Below are positions 44,811 through 55,262 of a DNA stretch of 64,000 nt, piece after piece. Source of the stretch: an uncultured Flavobacterium sp. (lineage in GTDB: Bacteria > Bacteroidota > Bacteroidia > Flavobacteriales > Flavobacteriaceae). Each line of letters opens with the position of its first letter. Within the stretch, counting starts at the first letter, position 1. Made by a program: the position numbers and the translations under genes. The notes below the pieces were generated by a model that did not search any database, was not told where the DNA came from, and saw only the letters and a program-made list of their open reading frames with translations. The stretch covers positions 5,828,001 to 5,892,000 of the forward strand of contig NZ_OX638201.1 of NCBI RefSeq assembly GCF_951805225.1, in the 5' to 3' direction.

Positions 44811-44850
44811 AAAGAGCTGTCTCAATCTTTATTTGAGGCGGCTCTTTTTG
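44811..44850 (+). terminator. Rho-independent terminator after the Rid gene
   Basis: AAAGAGCTGtCTC (44811-44823) pairs with GAGgCGGCTCTTT, followed by a T-rich run; one internal mismatch and one G-T pair. It lies 36 bp after the Rid stop. Confidence 0.85.
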
Positions 44851-44917
44851 TTTTGATTACTTCCTTAAAAACACAATTAATTCTAATTAAACAACGCTTA
44901 ATTAATGTCAAAAACAA

Positions 44918-44952
44918 CAGAAAAAGAATACAAAAGTCGTGATTTGTGAAAC
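44918..44952 (+). repeat. 35-bp direct repeat, copy 2
   Basis: Identical to 42698-42732 and in the same position relative to the second paralogue (62 bp before its ATG). Confidence 0.85.
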
Positions 44953-45014
44953 CAAAGAATTAGAGTTTGTCGCTAACTTTGTTCTCAGTCCTGATGCTAT
45001 AGGATGCTTAGATA

Positions 45015-45410
45015 ATGAAACACTTATTGTATATATTAACTTGTTTTTTTACTCTGGTGCTTTTTACGAAAGTAGAAAGTAAACCATTAGTTAATGATAT
45101 ACAGTATACTCAAAATTCATTAGATCAAAAACTTGTAAAAAAGGATTTGAATAAACTTCAAAATGCGATTTCGGCATCATTTGACATTGACGATAAATTG
45201 TATGTAGAAAGTTTTGACGAAGCTGATCTTGGCGAACGTGCCGATGATAATTTTGCATTCGTTGGTTTTGATACTATAATTTCGTTTTATTCAAATTATA
45301 AATTTCCTAGATCTGTTCTTTATACAGAATCTTCTCATCATGTGGGAACTAGCAAAACGATTCCTTTTTATATCTTATTTGGTTCCATAATGATTCCTTC
45401 TTCGAATTAA
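45015..45410 (+). CDS. Small exported protein, paralogue 2
   Basis: 131 residues, same length and plan as 42793-43188: signal peptide MKHLLYILTCFFTLVLFTKVESK, then LVKKDLNKLQNAISASFDIDDKLYVESF, FAFVGFDTIISFYSNYKFPRS, and IPFYILFGSIMIPSSN at the end. The conserved FYSNYKFP and IPFYILFxSxMIPS blocks mark a small family I cannot name. The urease genes begin 192 bp downstream on the same strand. Confidence 0.75.
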   Translation: MKHLLYILTCFFTLVLFTKVESKPLVNDIQYTQNSLDQKLVKKDLNKLQNAISASFDIDDKLYVESFDEADLGERADDNFAFVGFDTIISFYSNYKFPRSVLYTESSHHVGTSKTIPFYILFGSIMIPSSN

Positions 45411-45602
45411 ATTGGAATACTTGTCTCTTGCTTTTTAAGTTGTTTTTTTAATAAGCCAAGCAGCACATTTTTCTATTAGTTTTCTTTTTTGAGAACTCCA
45501 AATTACTTTTTAAACAGTCCTTTTTTATCTGCCGTTAATGCAAATTAATCGCGATACGGGCTTTTATTTTCTAAAATTCAATAACATTTTAAAATTACAC
45601 CT

Positions 45603-45905
45603 ATGCATCTTACACCAAGAGAAAGCGAGAAGTTGCTATTGCACCTTGCCGGAGAACTAGCCGCAAAAAGAAAGGCCAGAGGTCTTAAACTTAATTACCC
45701 TGAATCGATTGCTTACATCAGTGGTCATTTACTTGAAGCAGCCCGCGACGGAAAATCTGTTGCCGAATTAATGCAATACGGTGCGACATTGCTTACCAGA
45801 GATGATGTTATGGATGGAATTGCTGAGATGATACACGATGTACAAATCGAAGCAACTTTTCCTGATGGAACAAAATTAGTTACCGTTCATAGTCCAATTC
45901 GTTAA
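45603..45905 (+). CDS. ureA: Urease gamma subunit
   Basis: 100 residues, full length for Ure[58 protein letters not shown] is a textbook match. It is part of the (alpha-beta-gamma)3 nickel enzyme that splits urea into ammonia and carbamate in the cytoplasm. It begins the ureABC-EFG-D run; ureB follows after 18 bp. Confidence 0.97.
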   Translation: MHLTPRESEKLLLHLAGELAAKRKARGLKLNYPESIAYISGHLLEAARDGKSVAELMQYGATLLTRDDVMDGIAEMIHDVQIEATFPDGTKLVTVHSPIR

Positions 45906-45923
45906 TCCTAAAAAGTTTCAATT

Positions 45924-46292
45924 ATGATTCCTGGAGAATATATTATCAGCAAAGGCGACATTGAGTGTAATGTTGGTCGAAAAACAGTTAAAGTAAAAGT
46001 TACAAATACCGCAGATCGTCCTGTACAGGTTGGATCGCACTGTCATTTTTTTGAAATCAACCGAATGATGAGTTTAGACAGAAGCAAAGCTTTTGGAATG
46101 CGACTTAACATTGCGGCAGGTACAGCGGTGCGTTTTGAACCGGGAGAAGAAAAAGAAGTAGAATTAGTTGCATTAGGCGGCGCTAAACGTGCATTTGGGA
46201 TTAATAATCTCGTAAACGGAGATACTACTCTTGAGGTTAACAAAGAACATAGTTTGGAAAAGCTGAAATCAGAAAACTTTAAAAACAAATAA
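45924..46292 (+). CDS. ureB: Urease beta subunit
   Basis: 122 residues. [47 protein letters not shown] is the conserved UreB beta-sandwich; [30 protein letters not shown] follows. The C-terminal 15 residues are a variable charged tail. ureC starts 2 bp after the stop. Confidence 0.97.
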   Translation: MIPGEYIISKGDIECNVGRKTVKVKVTNTADRPVQVGSHCHFFEINRMMSLDRSKAFGMRLNIAAGTAVRFEPGEEKEVELVALGGAKRAFGINNLVNGDTTLEVNKEHSLEKLKSENFKNK

Positions 46293-46294
46293 CA

Positions 46295-48016
46295 ATGAGC
46301 TTGAAAATAAATAAACTGAAGTATGCCAGCATGTATGGGCCTACAACAGGCGACAAAGTTCGTTTAGGCGATACTGATATAATTATTGAAGTAGAAAAAG
46401 ATTTTACCGTTTATGGTGACGAAAGCAAATTTGGAGGAGGGAAAACCATTCGTGATGGTATGTCTCAATCAAGTACAGCTACTCGTGATCAGGGAGTTTT
46501 GGATCTTGTAATTACCAACGTTACAATTATTGACCATTGGGGTATTGTAAAAGCAGATATTGGTATAAAAGACGGTAAAATCGTTGGAATTGGAAAAGCC
46601 GGAAATCCAGATACAATGGATGGAGTTGATTCAAACATGATTATTGGAGCGAGTACAGAAGCTCACGGAGGAGAAAACCTGATTGTAACTGCCGGAGGAA
46701 TTGATACGCACATTCACTTTATCAGTCCGCAACAAATTGAAACAGCGCTTTACAGCGGAATTACCACAATGATTGGTGGTGGAACAGGTCCGGCAGATGG
46801 AACAAACGCTACGACGATTACTCCGGGGAAATGGTATATGGAGAAAATGTTGCAGGCAGCAGAAGCATTTCCTATGAATCTTGGTTTTTTTGGTAAAGGA
46901 AACTGTTCTACCGAAGCTCCTTTAGCAGAGCAGATTGAAGCTGGTGCTTTAGGTCTTAAAATCCATGAAGATTGGGGAGCATCACCTGCTGTAATTGATG
47001 CTGCTTTGACAGTGGCCGATAAATATGATGTTCAGGTGGCAATCCATACGGATACATTAAATGAAGCAGGTTTTCTTGAAGATACAATGAATGCGATAAA
47101 TGGTCGTGTTATACATACTTTCCATACAGAAGGTGCGGGTGGAGGACATGCTCCTGATATTATCAAAGCTGCGATGTACCCAAATGTTTTGCCGGCATCA
47201 ACAAATCCTACTCGTCCGTATACTATTAATACAATTGACGAACATCTTGATATGTTGATGGTATGTCATCACTTGAGTAAAAATATTCCCGAAGATGTCG
47301 CTTTTGCCGATTCTCGTATTCGTCCGGAAACAATTGCTGCCGAAGATATTTTGCACGATATGGGAGTATTCAGCATCATGAGTTCAGATTCTCAGGCAAT
47401 GGGTCGTGTTGGCGAAGTAGTTACCCGTACTTGGCAAACTGCCGATAAAATGAGAAAACAACGCGGAGATTTAGAAGAAGATAAAGGAAGTGGAAATGAC
47501 AACTTCCGCGCTAAGCGTTATATCGCTAAATATACAATTAACCCTGCTATTGCTCACGGTATTTCTCAATATGTAGGATCAATAGAACCTGGAAAAATGG
47601 CTGATTTAGTATTATGGAAGCCAATGTTATTTGGTGTAAAACCAGAAATCATTATTAAAGGAGGTATGATTATCGCTGCTCGTATGGGAGATCCAAACGC
47701 TTCTATTCCAACGCCACAGCCGGTTCTTTACCGCAACATGTTTGGTGCTTTTGGTAAAGCATTGTCAAAAACATGTGCAACATTTGTTTCTCAGGCATCT
47801 CTAAAAAACAATATTGTAGAAGAATACGGATTGCAAAAAATGATATTACCGGTAGTTGGTTGTAGAAATATTTCTAAAAAAGATTTGATTCACAATGACA
47901 AAACACCTGAAATTACGGTAAACTCAGAAAACTACGAAGTACGTGTTGATGGTGAACTTATTACTTGTGAGCCAGCGCATGACTTGCCATTAGCACAGCG
48001 TTATTTTTTATTCTAA
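46295..48016 (+). CDS. ureC: Urease alpha (catalytic) subunit
   Basis: 573 residues. Nickel-site residues are visible: the HIH pair in [16 protein letters not shown], the lysine that is carbamylated (K222, [10 protein letters not shown]), His in [10 protein letters not shown] and [15 protein letters not shown], and Asp in [12 protein letters not shown]. The flap cysteine (MVCHHLSKN) is present. All signatures are intact, so the enzyme should be active if the UreEFGD chaperones supply nickel. Confidence 0.98.
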   Translation: MSLKINKLKYASMYGPTTGDKVRLGDTDIIIEVEKDFTVYGDESKFGGGKTIRDGMSQSSTATRDQGVLDLVITNVTIIDHWGIVKADIGIKDGKIVGIGKAGNPDTMDGVDSNMIIGASTEAHGGENLIVTAGGIDTHIHFISPQQIETALYSGITTMIGGGTGPADGTNATTITPGKWYMEKMLQAAEAFPMNLGFFGKGNCSTEAPLAEQIEAGALGLKIHEDWGASPAVIDAALTVADKYDVQVAIHTDTLNEAGFLEDTMNAINGRVIHTFHTEGAGGGHAPDIIKAAMYPNVLPASTNPTRPYTINTIDEHLDMLMVCHHLSKNIPEDVAFADSRIRPETIAAEDILHDMGVFSIMSSDSQAMGRVGEVVTRTWQTADKMRKQRGDLEEDKGSGNDNFRAKRYIAKYTINPAIAHGISQYVGSIEPGKMADLVLWKPMLFGVKPEIIIKGGMIIAARMGDPNASIPTPQPVLYRNMFGAFGKALSKTCATFVSQASLKNNIVEEYGLQKMILPVVGCRNISKKDLIHNDKTPEITVNSENYEVRVDGELITCEPAHDLPLAQRYFLF

Positions 48017-48034
48017 AAGATTAAATGGAGGAAA

Positions 48035-48055
48035 GTTGCAGGTTCGCCCTGCAAC
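48035..48055 (+). terminator. Hairpin between ureC and ureE
   Basis: GTTGCAGG (48035-48042) pairs perfectly with CCTGCAAC (48048-48055) across a 5-base loop, 18 bp after the ureC stop. The following tract (ATTTTCTACC) is only partly T-rich, so it is a weak terminator or an mRNA-stability element that would set a structural-over-accessory expression ratio. Confidence 0.6.
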
Positions 48056-48155
48056 ATTTTCTACCAGACTTTTTTAGTATCTAAATCTGCAAGACAAACA
48101 GAGAAAAATATTCGATAAACAAAAGCATCTAAATAGTGCGATAAAAAAAGTAGAT

Positions 48156-48656
48156 ATGATTATAAATGAGGTAACAGGCAATCTTAAAGAATTTGATTTA
48201 GGAAATCGCATTATTGATCTTCTGGAAATAGAATGGTTTGAATCGACTAAGCGCATACAGCGAAAAAAAACAAAAAGTGGAGACGATATCGCTATTAAAT
48301 TTTTAAAAGAAGGACAACGCCTAAGACAAGATGATATTTTATATGCAGATGATCAAAAGGTAATTGTAGTTGATATTCTTCCTTGCGATGCGATTGCAGT
48401 AAAACCAACAACATTACTGGAAATGGGAAGTGTGTGTTATGAAATTGGAAATAAACACCTTCCAATGTTTATTCAAAATGATGAAGTATTAGTTCCTTTT
48501 GAAGAGCCAATTTTTAAATGGTTATCAGCAAGTGGTTATAAAACCGAAAAGATACATACACGCTTAACCAATCTGCTTAACTCAACAGTACAGCCACATG
48601 GCAGTCATAATGAAAACAGCTCGCTTTTCTTTAAAATTATGAACATAGGAAAGTAG
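48156..48656 (+). CDS. ureE: Urease accessory protein UreE
   Basis: 166 residues. It delivers nickel to the apo-urease complex. The N-domain is IIDLLEIEWFESTKRIQRKKTKSGDDIAIKF, the metal-binding domain VCYEIGNKHLPMFIQNDEVLVPFEEPIFKWL. A His-rich tail is absent; only PHGSHNE remains near the C-terminus. The gap from ureC holds a hairpin. Confidence 0.92.
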   Translation: MIINEVTGNLKEFDLGNRIIDLLEIEWFESTKRIQRKKTKSGDDIAIKFLKEGQRLRQDDILYADDQKVIVVDILPCDAIAVKPTTLLEMGSVCYEIGNKHLPMFIQNDEVLVPFEEPIFKWLSASGYKTEKIHTRLTNLLNSTVQPHGSHNENSSLFFKIMNIGK

Positions 48657-48689
48657 CGTTGTTCAGTATTAATAAATACAACTAAAATA

Positions 48690-49376
48690 ATGAAAAATTT
48701 TCTAGGCAGTTTGTTGCATTTGAGTGATCCTACATTGCCAATTGGCGGTTATAGCCATTCTAATGGTTTGGAAACTTACATACAGCTGAGGTTAGTAAAT
48801 GATACTCCATCAACTGCATTGTTTGTTCGTAACATGCTTTTAAATAATCTTCAATACAACGATGCAGCTTTTGTAAAACTGGCTTATGAAGTAACAAAAA
48901 ACAATGATATTAAGGCATTGTTGGAATTGGATGATGAATGTGGAGCATTAAAAACAGCACGCGAAATACGACAAGCCAGTCAAAAATTAAGTTTAAGACT
49001 TATAAAAATCTTTAAAAGGCAAACGGTAGCAGGTATCATTAATGAATATGAAAATGCAATTGTCGAAAAAAGAGCAGAAGGACATTATTGTATTGTATTT
49101 GGAGTATACGCTGCATTGTTGAATATTCCGCTTCATGAAGCACTTTATGCATTCTTTTATAACGCCACTGTAGGTATGGTAACCAATGCTGTAAAGCTCG
49201 TTCCTCTTGGGCAACTTGACGGACAGGATATTTTGCACGATATGCAGGAATTAATAGAAACACTTACTGATAATGTAATTTCTCTTGATCGAAATCACGT
49301 TGGATTGTGCAATATAGGTTTAGATGTAAGATGTATGCAGCATGAACGATTGTATTCACGATTGTATATGTCTTAA
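48690..49376 (+). CDS. ureF: Urease accessory protein UreF
   Basis: 228 residues, all-helical. LLHLSDPTLPIGGYSHSNGLETYIQLRLV near the start and VTNAVKLVPLGQLDGQDILHDM later are the family's signatures. UreF works with UreD and UreG as the activation complex and gates the GTPase. 33 bp after ureE. Confidence 0.94.
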   Translation: MKNFLGSLLHLSDPTLPIGGYSHSNGLETYIQLRLVNDTPSTALFVRNMLLNNLQYNDAAFVKLAYEVTKNNDIKALLELDDECGALKTAREIRQASQKLSLRLIKIFKRQTVAGIINEYENAIVEKRAEGHYCIVFGVYAALLNIPLHEALYAFFYNATVGMVTNAVKLVPLGQLDGQDILHDMQELIETLTDNVISLDRNHVGLCNIGLDVRCMQHERLYSRLYMS

Positions 49377-49438
49377 AAAAAAAATAATTAAAAAAAGTCA
49401 CTATAGAGGACTAAAATATTCTAAAAAAATAAAATAAA

Positions 49439-50077
49439 ATGAAAGAAAGAAAATATATCAAAATTGGAGTTGCTGGTCCTGTAGGTTCAGGTAAAACGGC
49501 ATTAATAGAGCGTTTATCACGTACATTAATGAACGAATACAGCATTGGTGTTATCACGAATGATATTTATACTAAAGAAGATGCGGAGTTTTTGACTAAA
49601 AATAGTATGCTTCCTAAAGAGCGTATTATTGGTGTTGAAACAGGCGGATGTCCTCATACTGCAATTCGCGAAGATGCGAGTATGAACCTTGAAGCTGTTG
49701 AAGAAATGGCGTCTCGTTTTCCGGATATTGAACTTATTTTAATCGAAAGTGGTGGCGATAATTTATCGGCGACTTTTAGTCCTGATTTGGCAGATGTAAG
49801 CATTTTTGTTATTGATGTTGCTGAGGGAGATAAAATACCTCGCAAAGGCGGACCTGGTATTACGAGATCTGATTTGCTTATAATCAATAAAATTGACCTT
49901 GCTCCTTATGTAAATGCAGATTTGGGTGTTATGGAACATGATGCAAGAAAAATGCGTAATGGTCAGCCATTTGTATTCACAAATCTTATGAGTCTTCAAG
50001 GACTTGATTCTGTTATTGGCTGGATTAAAAAATACGCATTACTTGAAAATACCGAAGAGCCGGAATTGGTTAGATAG
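49439..50077 (+). CDS. ureG: Urease accessory GTPase UreG
   Basis: 212 residues. The P-loop [10 protein letters not shown] is at residues 11-20, nickel-binding [15 protein letters not shown] follows, and the NKIDL base-specificity motif is present. It hydrolyses GTP to drive nickel insertion. Length is normal and the gene is followed 33 bp later by ureD. Confidence 0.97.
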   Translation: MKERKYIKIGVAGPVGSGKTALIERLSRTLMNEYSIGVITNDIYTKEDAEFLTKNSMLPKERIIGVETGGCPHTAIREDASMNLEAVEEMASRFPDIELILIESGGDNLSATFSPDLADVSIFVIDVAEGDKIPRKGGPGITRSDLLIINKIDLAPYVNADLGVMEHDARKMRNGQPFVFTNLMSLQGLDSVIGWIKKYALLENTEEPELVR

Positions 50078-50110
50078 CCTAATCTATTACACAACATTCA
50101 ATTATTATAA

Positions 50111-50944
50111 ATGATCAATAGATTAAATATTGTCAGCGGATATAAAGATGGACGTTCTTATCTAAAAGACGCATTCTTTACCAGACCCTTTCGTATAGCC
50201 AATATTGGGCAAGACAGATCTGATCCTTCTTTGTATCTAATGCTTATGAGTTCTTCTCCGGGCATACTCGACAAAGACCATTATGATATAAACATTCAAA
50301 TAGAGTCGGGAAGTCGTTTACTTCTTGAATCTCAATCGTACCAACGTTTGTTTAATATGGAAAATGGAGCGCAACAGGAAATGAAAGTTTCACTTCTCTC
50401 TGGTAGTACTTTTAGTTATGTACAGCATCCGATAGTACCACATGAACATTCTATTTTCAAGGCACATAACATAATAAATCTGGAAGATAATTGTAGTCTG
50501 ACATTAGGCGAAATAATTACTTGTGGACGAAAGCATTCGGGAGAAATATTTCGTTATTCAAAATTTCAAAATCTAACAGAAGTATTCCATAATGGGAAAC
50601 TTGTTTTAAAGGACAACGTATTATTACAACCTCTTTTAGCAGACATTCAAACCATAGGACAAATGGAAGGTTACACCCATCAGGGGACATTAATTTATAT
50701 CAATACTGGTGCACAGGACTTAGAAGCGATTTTTGAAGATACCTTTAGTTATTTGGAATTACAAGAAGAAATAGCATTTGGACTATCACAGCCGTTTGAT
50801 AATGCTATAATAGTTCGTGTTTTGGGCAATGGAGGAGAACAATTATATAATGTATTTCGACATATGCAACAAAAACTTTGGAATAGCCAAGAACAAATAA
50901 ATGTAACAAGTCAGGTAATCGAGTCTGCCGAATATAGCGAATAA
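50111..50944 (+). CDS. ureD: Urease accessory protein UreD
   Basis: 277 residues, beta-helical scaffold: DAFFTRPFRIANIGQ, MLMSSSPGILDKDHYDINIQIESGSRLLLESQSYQRLFNM, FSYVQHPIVPHEHSIFKA. It tethers UreF and UreG to apo-urease. Its stop codon overlaps the next ATG by one base (TAATG), so the transporter gene is translationally coupled. Confidence 0.92.
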   Translation: MINRLNIVSGYKDGRSYLKDAFFTRPFRIANIGQDRSDPSLYLMLMSSSPGILDKDHYDINIQIESGSRLLLESQSYQRLFNMENGAQQEMKVSLLSGSTFSYVQHPIVPHEHSIFKAHNIINLEDNCSLTLGEIITCGRKHSGEIFRYSKFQNLTEVFHNGKLVLKDNVLLQPLLADIQTIGQMEGYTHQGTLIYINTGAQDLEAIFEDTFSYLELQEEIAFGLSQPFDNAIIVRVLGNGGEQLYNVFRHMQQKLWNSQEQINVTSQVIESAEYSE

Positions 50945-51645
50945 TGGATACAACATTAACAACACTTATATTATCAGCTATAACTATTAGCTGTTTGCAT
51001 ACTGCTTCGGGTCCAGATCATTATTTGCCTTTTATTGTGTTGTCACGATCAAGAAAGTGGTCTTTGGCCAAAACAATTTGGTGGACAACAATTTGTGGAC
51101 TCGGTCATATTTTAAGTTCTGTATTACTGGGATTGATAGGAGTTTTGGTTGGATGGCAATTGTCAAAACTATCCATGTTTCAGGATATCAGAGGAAATGT
51201 TTCGGGATGGTGCTTGCTTTTGTTTGGAGCCGTATATCTTGTTTGGGGATTGCGCAGTGCTTATTTAAATAAGCCGCACAAACATTTTGAAGTATATAAT
51301 GACGAAGATATTTATGTCTATGAACATAAACACGGAGAAGTTGTGGCACCTCAAAGTCGTGTCAAAATTACGCCATGGATCTTGTTTGTCATTTTTGTAA
51401 TGGGTCCGAGTGAACCTCTTGTGCCATTATTATTTTATTCAGGAGTACGAAGATCTCCATTAGAAATCATTGTGCTAATTGCCGTTTTTGCCATTTTCAC
51501 AGTTCTTACAATGCTTGTTATGGTATTGCTGGGGCGTTATGGTTATTCATTTTTCAAAACAGACAAACTAGAGCGTTATGTCCATGCTATTGGCGGTGCA
51601 GTTGTCACCATATGCGGTATCGGAATGGTGTTTTTAGGTTGGTAA
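50944..51645 (+). CDS. UreH-type membrane protein, probable nickel transporter
   Basis: 233 residues with about six transmembrane helices. CLHTASGPDHYLPF in the first part resembles the histidine/acidic metal-recognition motif of NiCoT-type transporters, and a His/acidic loop (KPHKHFEVYNDEDIYVYEHKHGE) separates the halves. It overlaps ureD by one base; this placement inside a urease cluster points to supplying nickel. Substrate is inferred. Confidence 0.8.
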   Translation: MDTTLTTLILSAITISCLHTASGPDHYLPFIVLSRSRKWSLAKTIWWTTICGLGHILSSVLLGLIGVLVGWQLSKLSMFQDIRGNVSGWCLLLFGAVYLVWGLRSAYLNKPHKHFEVYNDEDIYVYEHKHGEVVAPQSRVKITPWILFVIFVMGPSEPLVPLLFYSGVRRSPLEIIVLIAVFAIFTVLTMLVMVLLGRYGYSFFKTDKLERYVHAIGGAVVTICGIGMVFLGW

Positions 51646-51658
51646 AACTTTTAAATTT

Positions 51659-52516
51659 ATGGAAAAAATTAATCTTTATTTAAAAACGGTTTTGACCAGT
51701 ATAGGTCAGATCATGTTGCAGGAAAATCCTTGGACAGGACTGTTGTTTCTTATCGGAATATTTTATGGTTCACCAATAATGGGTATTGCGGCTATTTTAT
51801 CAGCTTCGGTCGGGTTGATTACGGCTCAATTATTAAAATATGACAAAACCGAAATAGAACAGGGACTTTATGGATTTAGTGCAACACTTGTTGGAGTCGC
51901 ACTAACCTTCTTTTTTAAGCCAGAATTCATTATTTGGATAACCATTATTATAGGATCTGCGTTGGCTGCAATAGTACAAAATGTGTTTATCCGACGTAAA
52001 ATACCGGCATTTACACTTCCGTTTATTCTTGTTACCTGGGTTTGTCTTTATGTTTTTCATAATCTAGACGTCATTGGAGCGCCTGTAACACCTGCTGAGT
52101 CTCTTGTAGGCGAAAATGGATTGGCAACAGTTGCACGTGGTTTTGGAGAAGTGATTTTTCAGGGAAGCATTATAGCTGGAATTTTATTTATTCTTGCAGT
52201 CTTTATTAACAGTCCAATTGCTGCCTTATATGCAATTGCTGCAGGAGTTATTAGCGCCTATCTTTCATATCAGTTTGCTGAACCTGATGCAGATATTCAC
52301 ATGGGTTTATTTAGTTTTAACGCAGTACTTTGTGCAATTACTTTCTCTGGCTTTCGCGTAAGAGATGGAATTTACGTCCTTTTTTCAATCATTTTATCGA
52401 CCTTGATAGATGTATATATGTTAAAAATGGGATGCAGTGTACTTACTTTTCCATTTGTTGCAGCGAGCTGGATTACACTTCTTGTCAAAAAGTTTTTACC
52501 GGCTGAATATAGATAA
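51659..52516 (+). CDS. Urea transporter (UT family)
   Basis: 285 residues, about ten hydrophobic segments arranged as two homologous halves. The repeat marks are LYGFSATLVGVALTFFF and LFSFNAVLCAITFSGF, typical of UT channels. It brings urea across the inner membrane. It starts 13 bp after the UreH-type gene, in the same operon. Confidence 0.9.
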   Translation: MEKINLYLKTVLTSIGQIMLQENPWTGLLFLIGIFYGSPIMGIAAILSASVGLITAQLLKYDKTEIEQGLYGFSATLVGVALTFFFKPEFIIWITIIIGSALAAIVQNVFIRRKIPAFTLPFILVTWVCLYVFHNLDVIGAPVTPAESLVGENGLATVARGFGEVIFQGSIIAGILFILAVFINSPIAALYAIAAGVISAYLSYQFAEPDADIHMGLFSFNAVLCAITFSGFRVRDGIYVLFSIILSTLIDVYMLKMGCSVLTFPFVAASWITLLVKKFLPAEYR

Positions 52517-52554
52517 ACAGCAATTCCTTCTAATCATAAAAAATTAAAATTGTA

Positions 52555-53820
52555 ATGAAAAAAAAATCATTATTAGGCTTGCTATTGCTTATTGCGAGCT
52601 ACACATCACAGGCGCAAATCTCTTTTGATTCAAAAGCACAAACTTCAGACGGCAAACCAATGTACGAAATGGAGTTTTCACCTCGCTTGAAATTGAATGG
52701 CTATGTAAATTTGGGAGGAAATGATATTAATACCTCGCAATCACTCAATTTAAATTCAGCCGATCCTTATAATCGGTTGAAAGATAAAAATGCAGATGCT
52801 AATATGTACCAAACTCAAATGGCTTGGAAAACTACTTATAACGGATTTGAAAAAGGACCATTAACTACTTATATAGAAGCACAATGGTGGGGAGGACCGG
52901 GCGCAGGAGGAAATCTTCAGCTAAGAGTTGCTTATGTAGATTATAATCACTGGCATGTTGGACAAGATTGGAGTTTCTTTGGAGGCGGTGTTTCTACGTG
53001 GTATAATACATTAGAATGGGAAGGTCCAAATTCAGGAACTTGGGCAAGACATCTACAAGCAAAATATTACGATAACTTTGGTAAAGATAAATTATGGAAG
53101 TTTGAAGTAGGAGCAGAAACGACCGCACAATATCTTAAGATAGCCGGAGGAAGTGTTCCTGGTCAATTTTCTGTAGATCCAATAGCGGCATTTACAAAAT
53201 ATTCGCAAGATGGAAGTTTTGTTCGTTTAGCCTTTATGGGGCGAAGTATTCGTTACACAAAAGAAGATGCTTCTAATGCTCTTGAAATGGGTTGGGGAAT
53301 TAATGCAAACTTCAAAAGTAAACTAAATGAAAAAAGCTATTTTATGGCGCAAGGACTTGTAGGGTCTGGTATTGCGGGTTCTTATACATTGTCAGGAGCT
53401 TTGTTTGGTAATGGAGGAGCTACTAATATGTATGATGGAATTTATAATCAAAATGGTGATTTCAAAACTGTTCCTGTTTATGGAGGTTCGGCTTGAATTG
53501 AATATTTCTTTGGTACAAAAAAGAATTTACACTCAAACCTTGTCTTAGGATATACAAATATGACTTATCATGCAACACCTTTTTCATTAGTAGAAAGCAA
53601 AGTAATTAACGATAATGCCTCAGGTGATTTTGTAACTAATAATAATGATAAAACCACTCATGTAGCCTTAAACTTTGCTACCGTAAATATGATGTATGAT
53701 GTTACTAAAAATTTTACAATGGGTATCGAATATAGTGGAGGTTCAAAACAAATTATTAATTCAATAACACAAAATTCTGCGGTAAACCGAATAGCTTTTG
53801 GGTTAACAGTAGGATTTTAA
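52555..53820 (+). pseudogene. DcaP-like outer-membrane porin with in-frame TGA
   Basis: An outer-membrane beta-barrel gene of 421 codons: signal peptide MKKKSLLGLLLLIASYTSQAQ, barrel sequence such as LKLNGYVNLGGNDIN and WHVGQDWSFFGGGVSTWYNTLEWEGP, and a C-terminal IAFGLTVGF ending in Phe. TGA at 53494-53496 interrupts codon 314, with the same frame continuing IEYFFGTKKNLHSNLVLGY to a stop at 53820. TGG (Trp) is the obvious ancestor: GGSA-W-IEYFFG. Position after urease and the urea transporter suggests a channel for urea across the outer membrane. Loss may be recent, or a sequencing error. Confidence 0.82.
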
Positions 53821-53846
53821 AGAGAAACTTAAAGTTTATGAAAATT

Positions 53847-53885
53847 ACCTAACTCAATGATTAAAAACAGGTTAGGTTTTTTTTA
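53847..53885 (+). terminator. Terminator after the urease operon
   Basis: ACCTAAC (53847-53853) pairs with GTTAGGT (53871-53877), loop of 17, then T8. It separates the operon from the leftward AraC gene. Confidence 0.85.
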
Positions 53886-53915
53886 TAATGCTAAAAAAAA
53901 AGTAAAGCCAATAGA

Positions 53916-54797
53916 TTATTTATTTACTTCCAGACGAAATGCAGAAGGCGATTGATGCGTAACCTTTTTAAAAACTCTGGAAAAATGAGAAAGAGATTGA
54001 AAATTTAGTTCATAAGCTACATCAGCAATTTCGCGTCCTAAATCGCGGAGTAATATTTGGCTGTGTTGTACACAAATTTCATTAATCCATTGTTTTGGAG
54101 GTTTTCCGGTTGCTTTCTTGATGCATTTATTCAGGTAAGTTTCAGAAATATTTAATTCCTGTGCATAAAAGAAAACATTTTTATGCTCTATATGTTCTTG
54201 CTGAAGTTTTTCCCTGAATTTATAAGTAATGTCGAGTTCACGAGCCATACCCAATGGTTTCGAAATTGCATGTTTAATGATTTTCAACATAATCGCACGA
54301 AAAAAAGTAATGCAAATATCTTGATGTATGCATTCTGATTGTAGTTCTTTTTCTAGTAATTCTAGTGCAGTAGTCATAAATTCATAAGCATTTTCATGAA
54401 TTTTTATTACAGGATCCGAAGTAAGAAATATAGTGTCTTGTCGGCTTAAAGCGATAGAAGTTATAATGTCATTTTCATACATTACATAAAATCCTTTGAC
54501 ATCTTCAGATAATTCAATAGTTCGGGTAATACTTCCTTGTTTAATGTTTAATATTTGTCCGGGACCTATTAGATAGTTTTCAGTTTCTACCTGCTGACAT
54601 ATAGAACCTTCTGTTATAAATAAAAGAAAATTAAAAGATGTTCTGTATGGTGGTACCGGTATTACGATTCCTTTTAAGTAACTTTCTATTCGATATATTT
54701 GAAGTAGTGATTGGTCAAACAACGCATGTGCATTTACTTTTGGTAAGAATTGCATCTTGTACTCATAAGTGTTAAGAATTCGGATAGATTCTTTCAT
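53916..54797 (-). CDS. AraC-family transcriptional regulator
   Basis: 293 residues. An N-terminal cupin-like sensor domain (YRTSFNFLLFITEGSICQQVETENYLIGPGQILNIKQGS) and a C-terminal double helix-turn-helix (ELNISETYLNKCIKKATGKPPKQWINE, then IADVAYELNFQSLSHFSRVFKKVTHQSPSAFR). It faces the urease operon tail to tail. Control of urease is possible but unsupported by any seen site. Confidence 0.92.
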   Translation of the reverse strand: MKESIRILNTYEYKMQFLPKVNAHALFDQSLLQIYRIESYLKGIVIPVPPYRTSFNFLLFITEGSICQQVETENYLIGPGQILNIKQGSITRTIELSEDVKGFYVMYENDIITSIALSRQDTIFLTSDPVIKIHENAYEFMTTALELLEKELQSECIHQDICITFFRAIMLKIIKHAISKPLGMARELDITYKFREKLQQEHIEHKNVFFYAQELNISETYLNKCIKKATGKPPKQWINEICVQHSQILLRDLGREIADVAYELNFQSLSHFSRVFKKVTHQSPSAFRLEVNK

Positions 54798-55262
54798 TTA
54801 TTGTATTGTTTTTTTTGATATTCAGTAATGTGAATGCTGATAAGAATCTATCGATTTGAATAAGGTTAAAACTTAGATAGTTGAGTTTATATTGTTATTG
54901 CTTAATTTTTTCCACTCAAGCCATAAATAACATTGGAATTATAAAATAGAGCGTTTAAATTTTAAGTATACATGCAGCTTAATTTTCGAAAGACAATTAT
55001 CAATTAACTATTAAAATAAAGCAATCATAAAAGCGAAGAAAATTCAAAAACTGGCTGATTTATTTATCCTGTAAAAATCATAAAAGATGTGCTGGGTTTG
55101 GTTGCTCGCAGGTCTTTTTAATATTAAATTAGGACACTTGTAGATTTAAGAAACGATGTATCGTAGGTTTGATATATTTTAATTTTTCTTGAGAAAGCAA
55201 AGGATCAACACAAAAACCTGTGGAGAAACATAAAATGTTTTGTGTTGACTAATTATTTTAAC

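Noticed and set aside
53494..53496. TGA recoded as Trp or selenocysteine in the porin
   Set aside because: Other genes in the window end with TGA or use TGG normally, and no selenocysteine element is visible; a nonsense change or read error is simpler.
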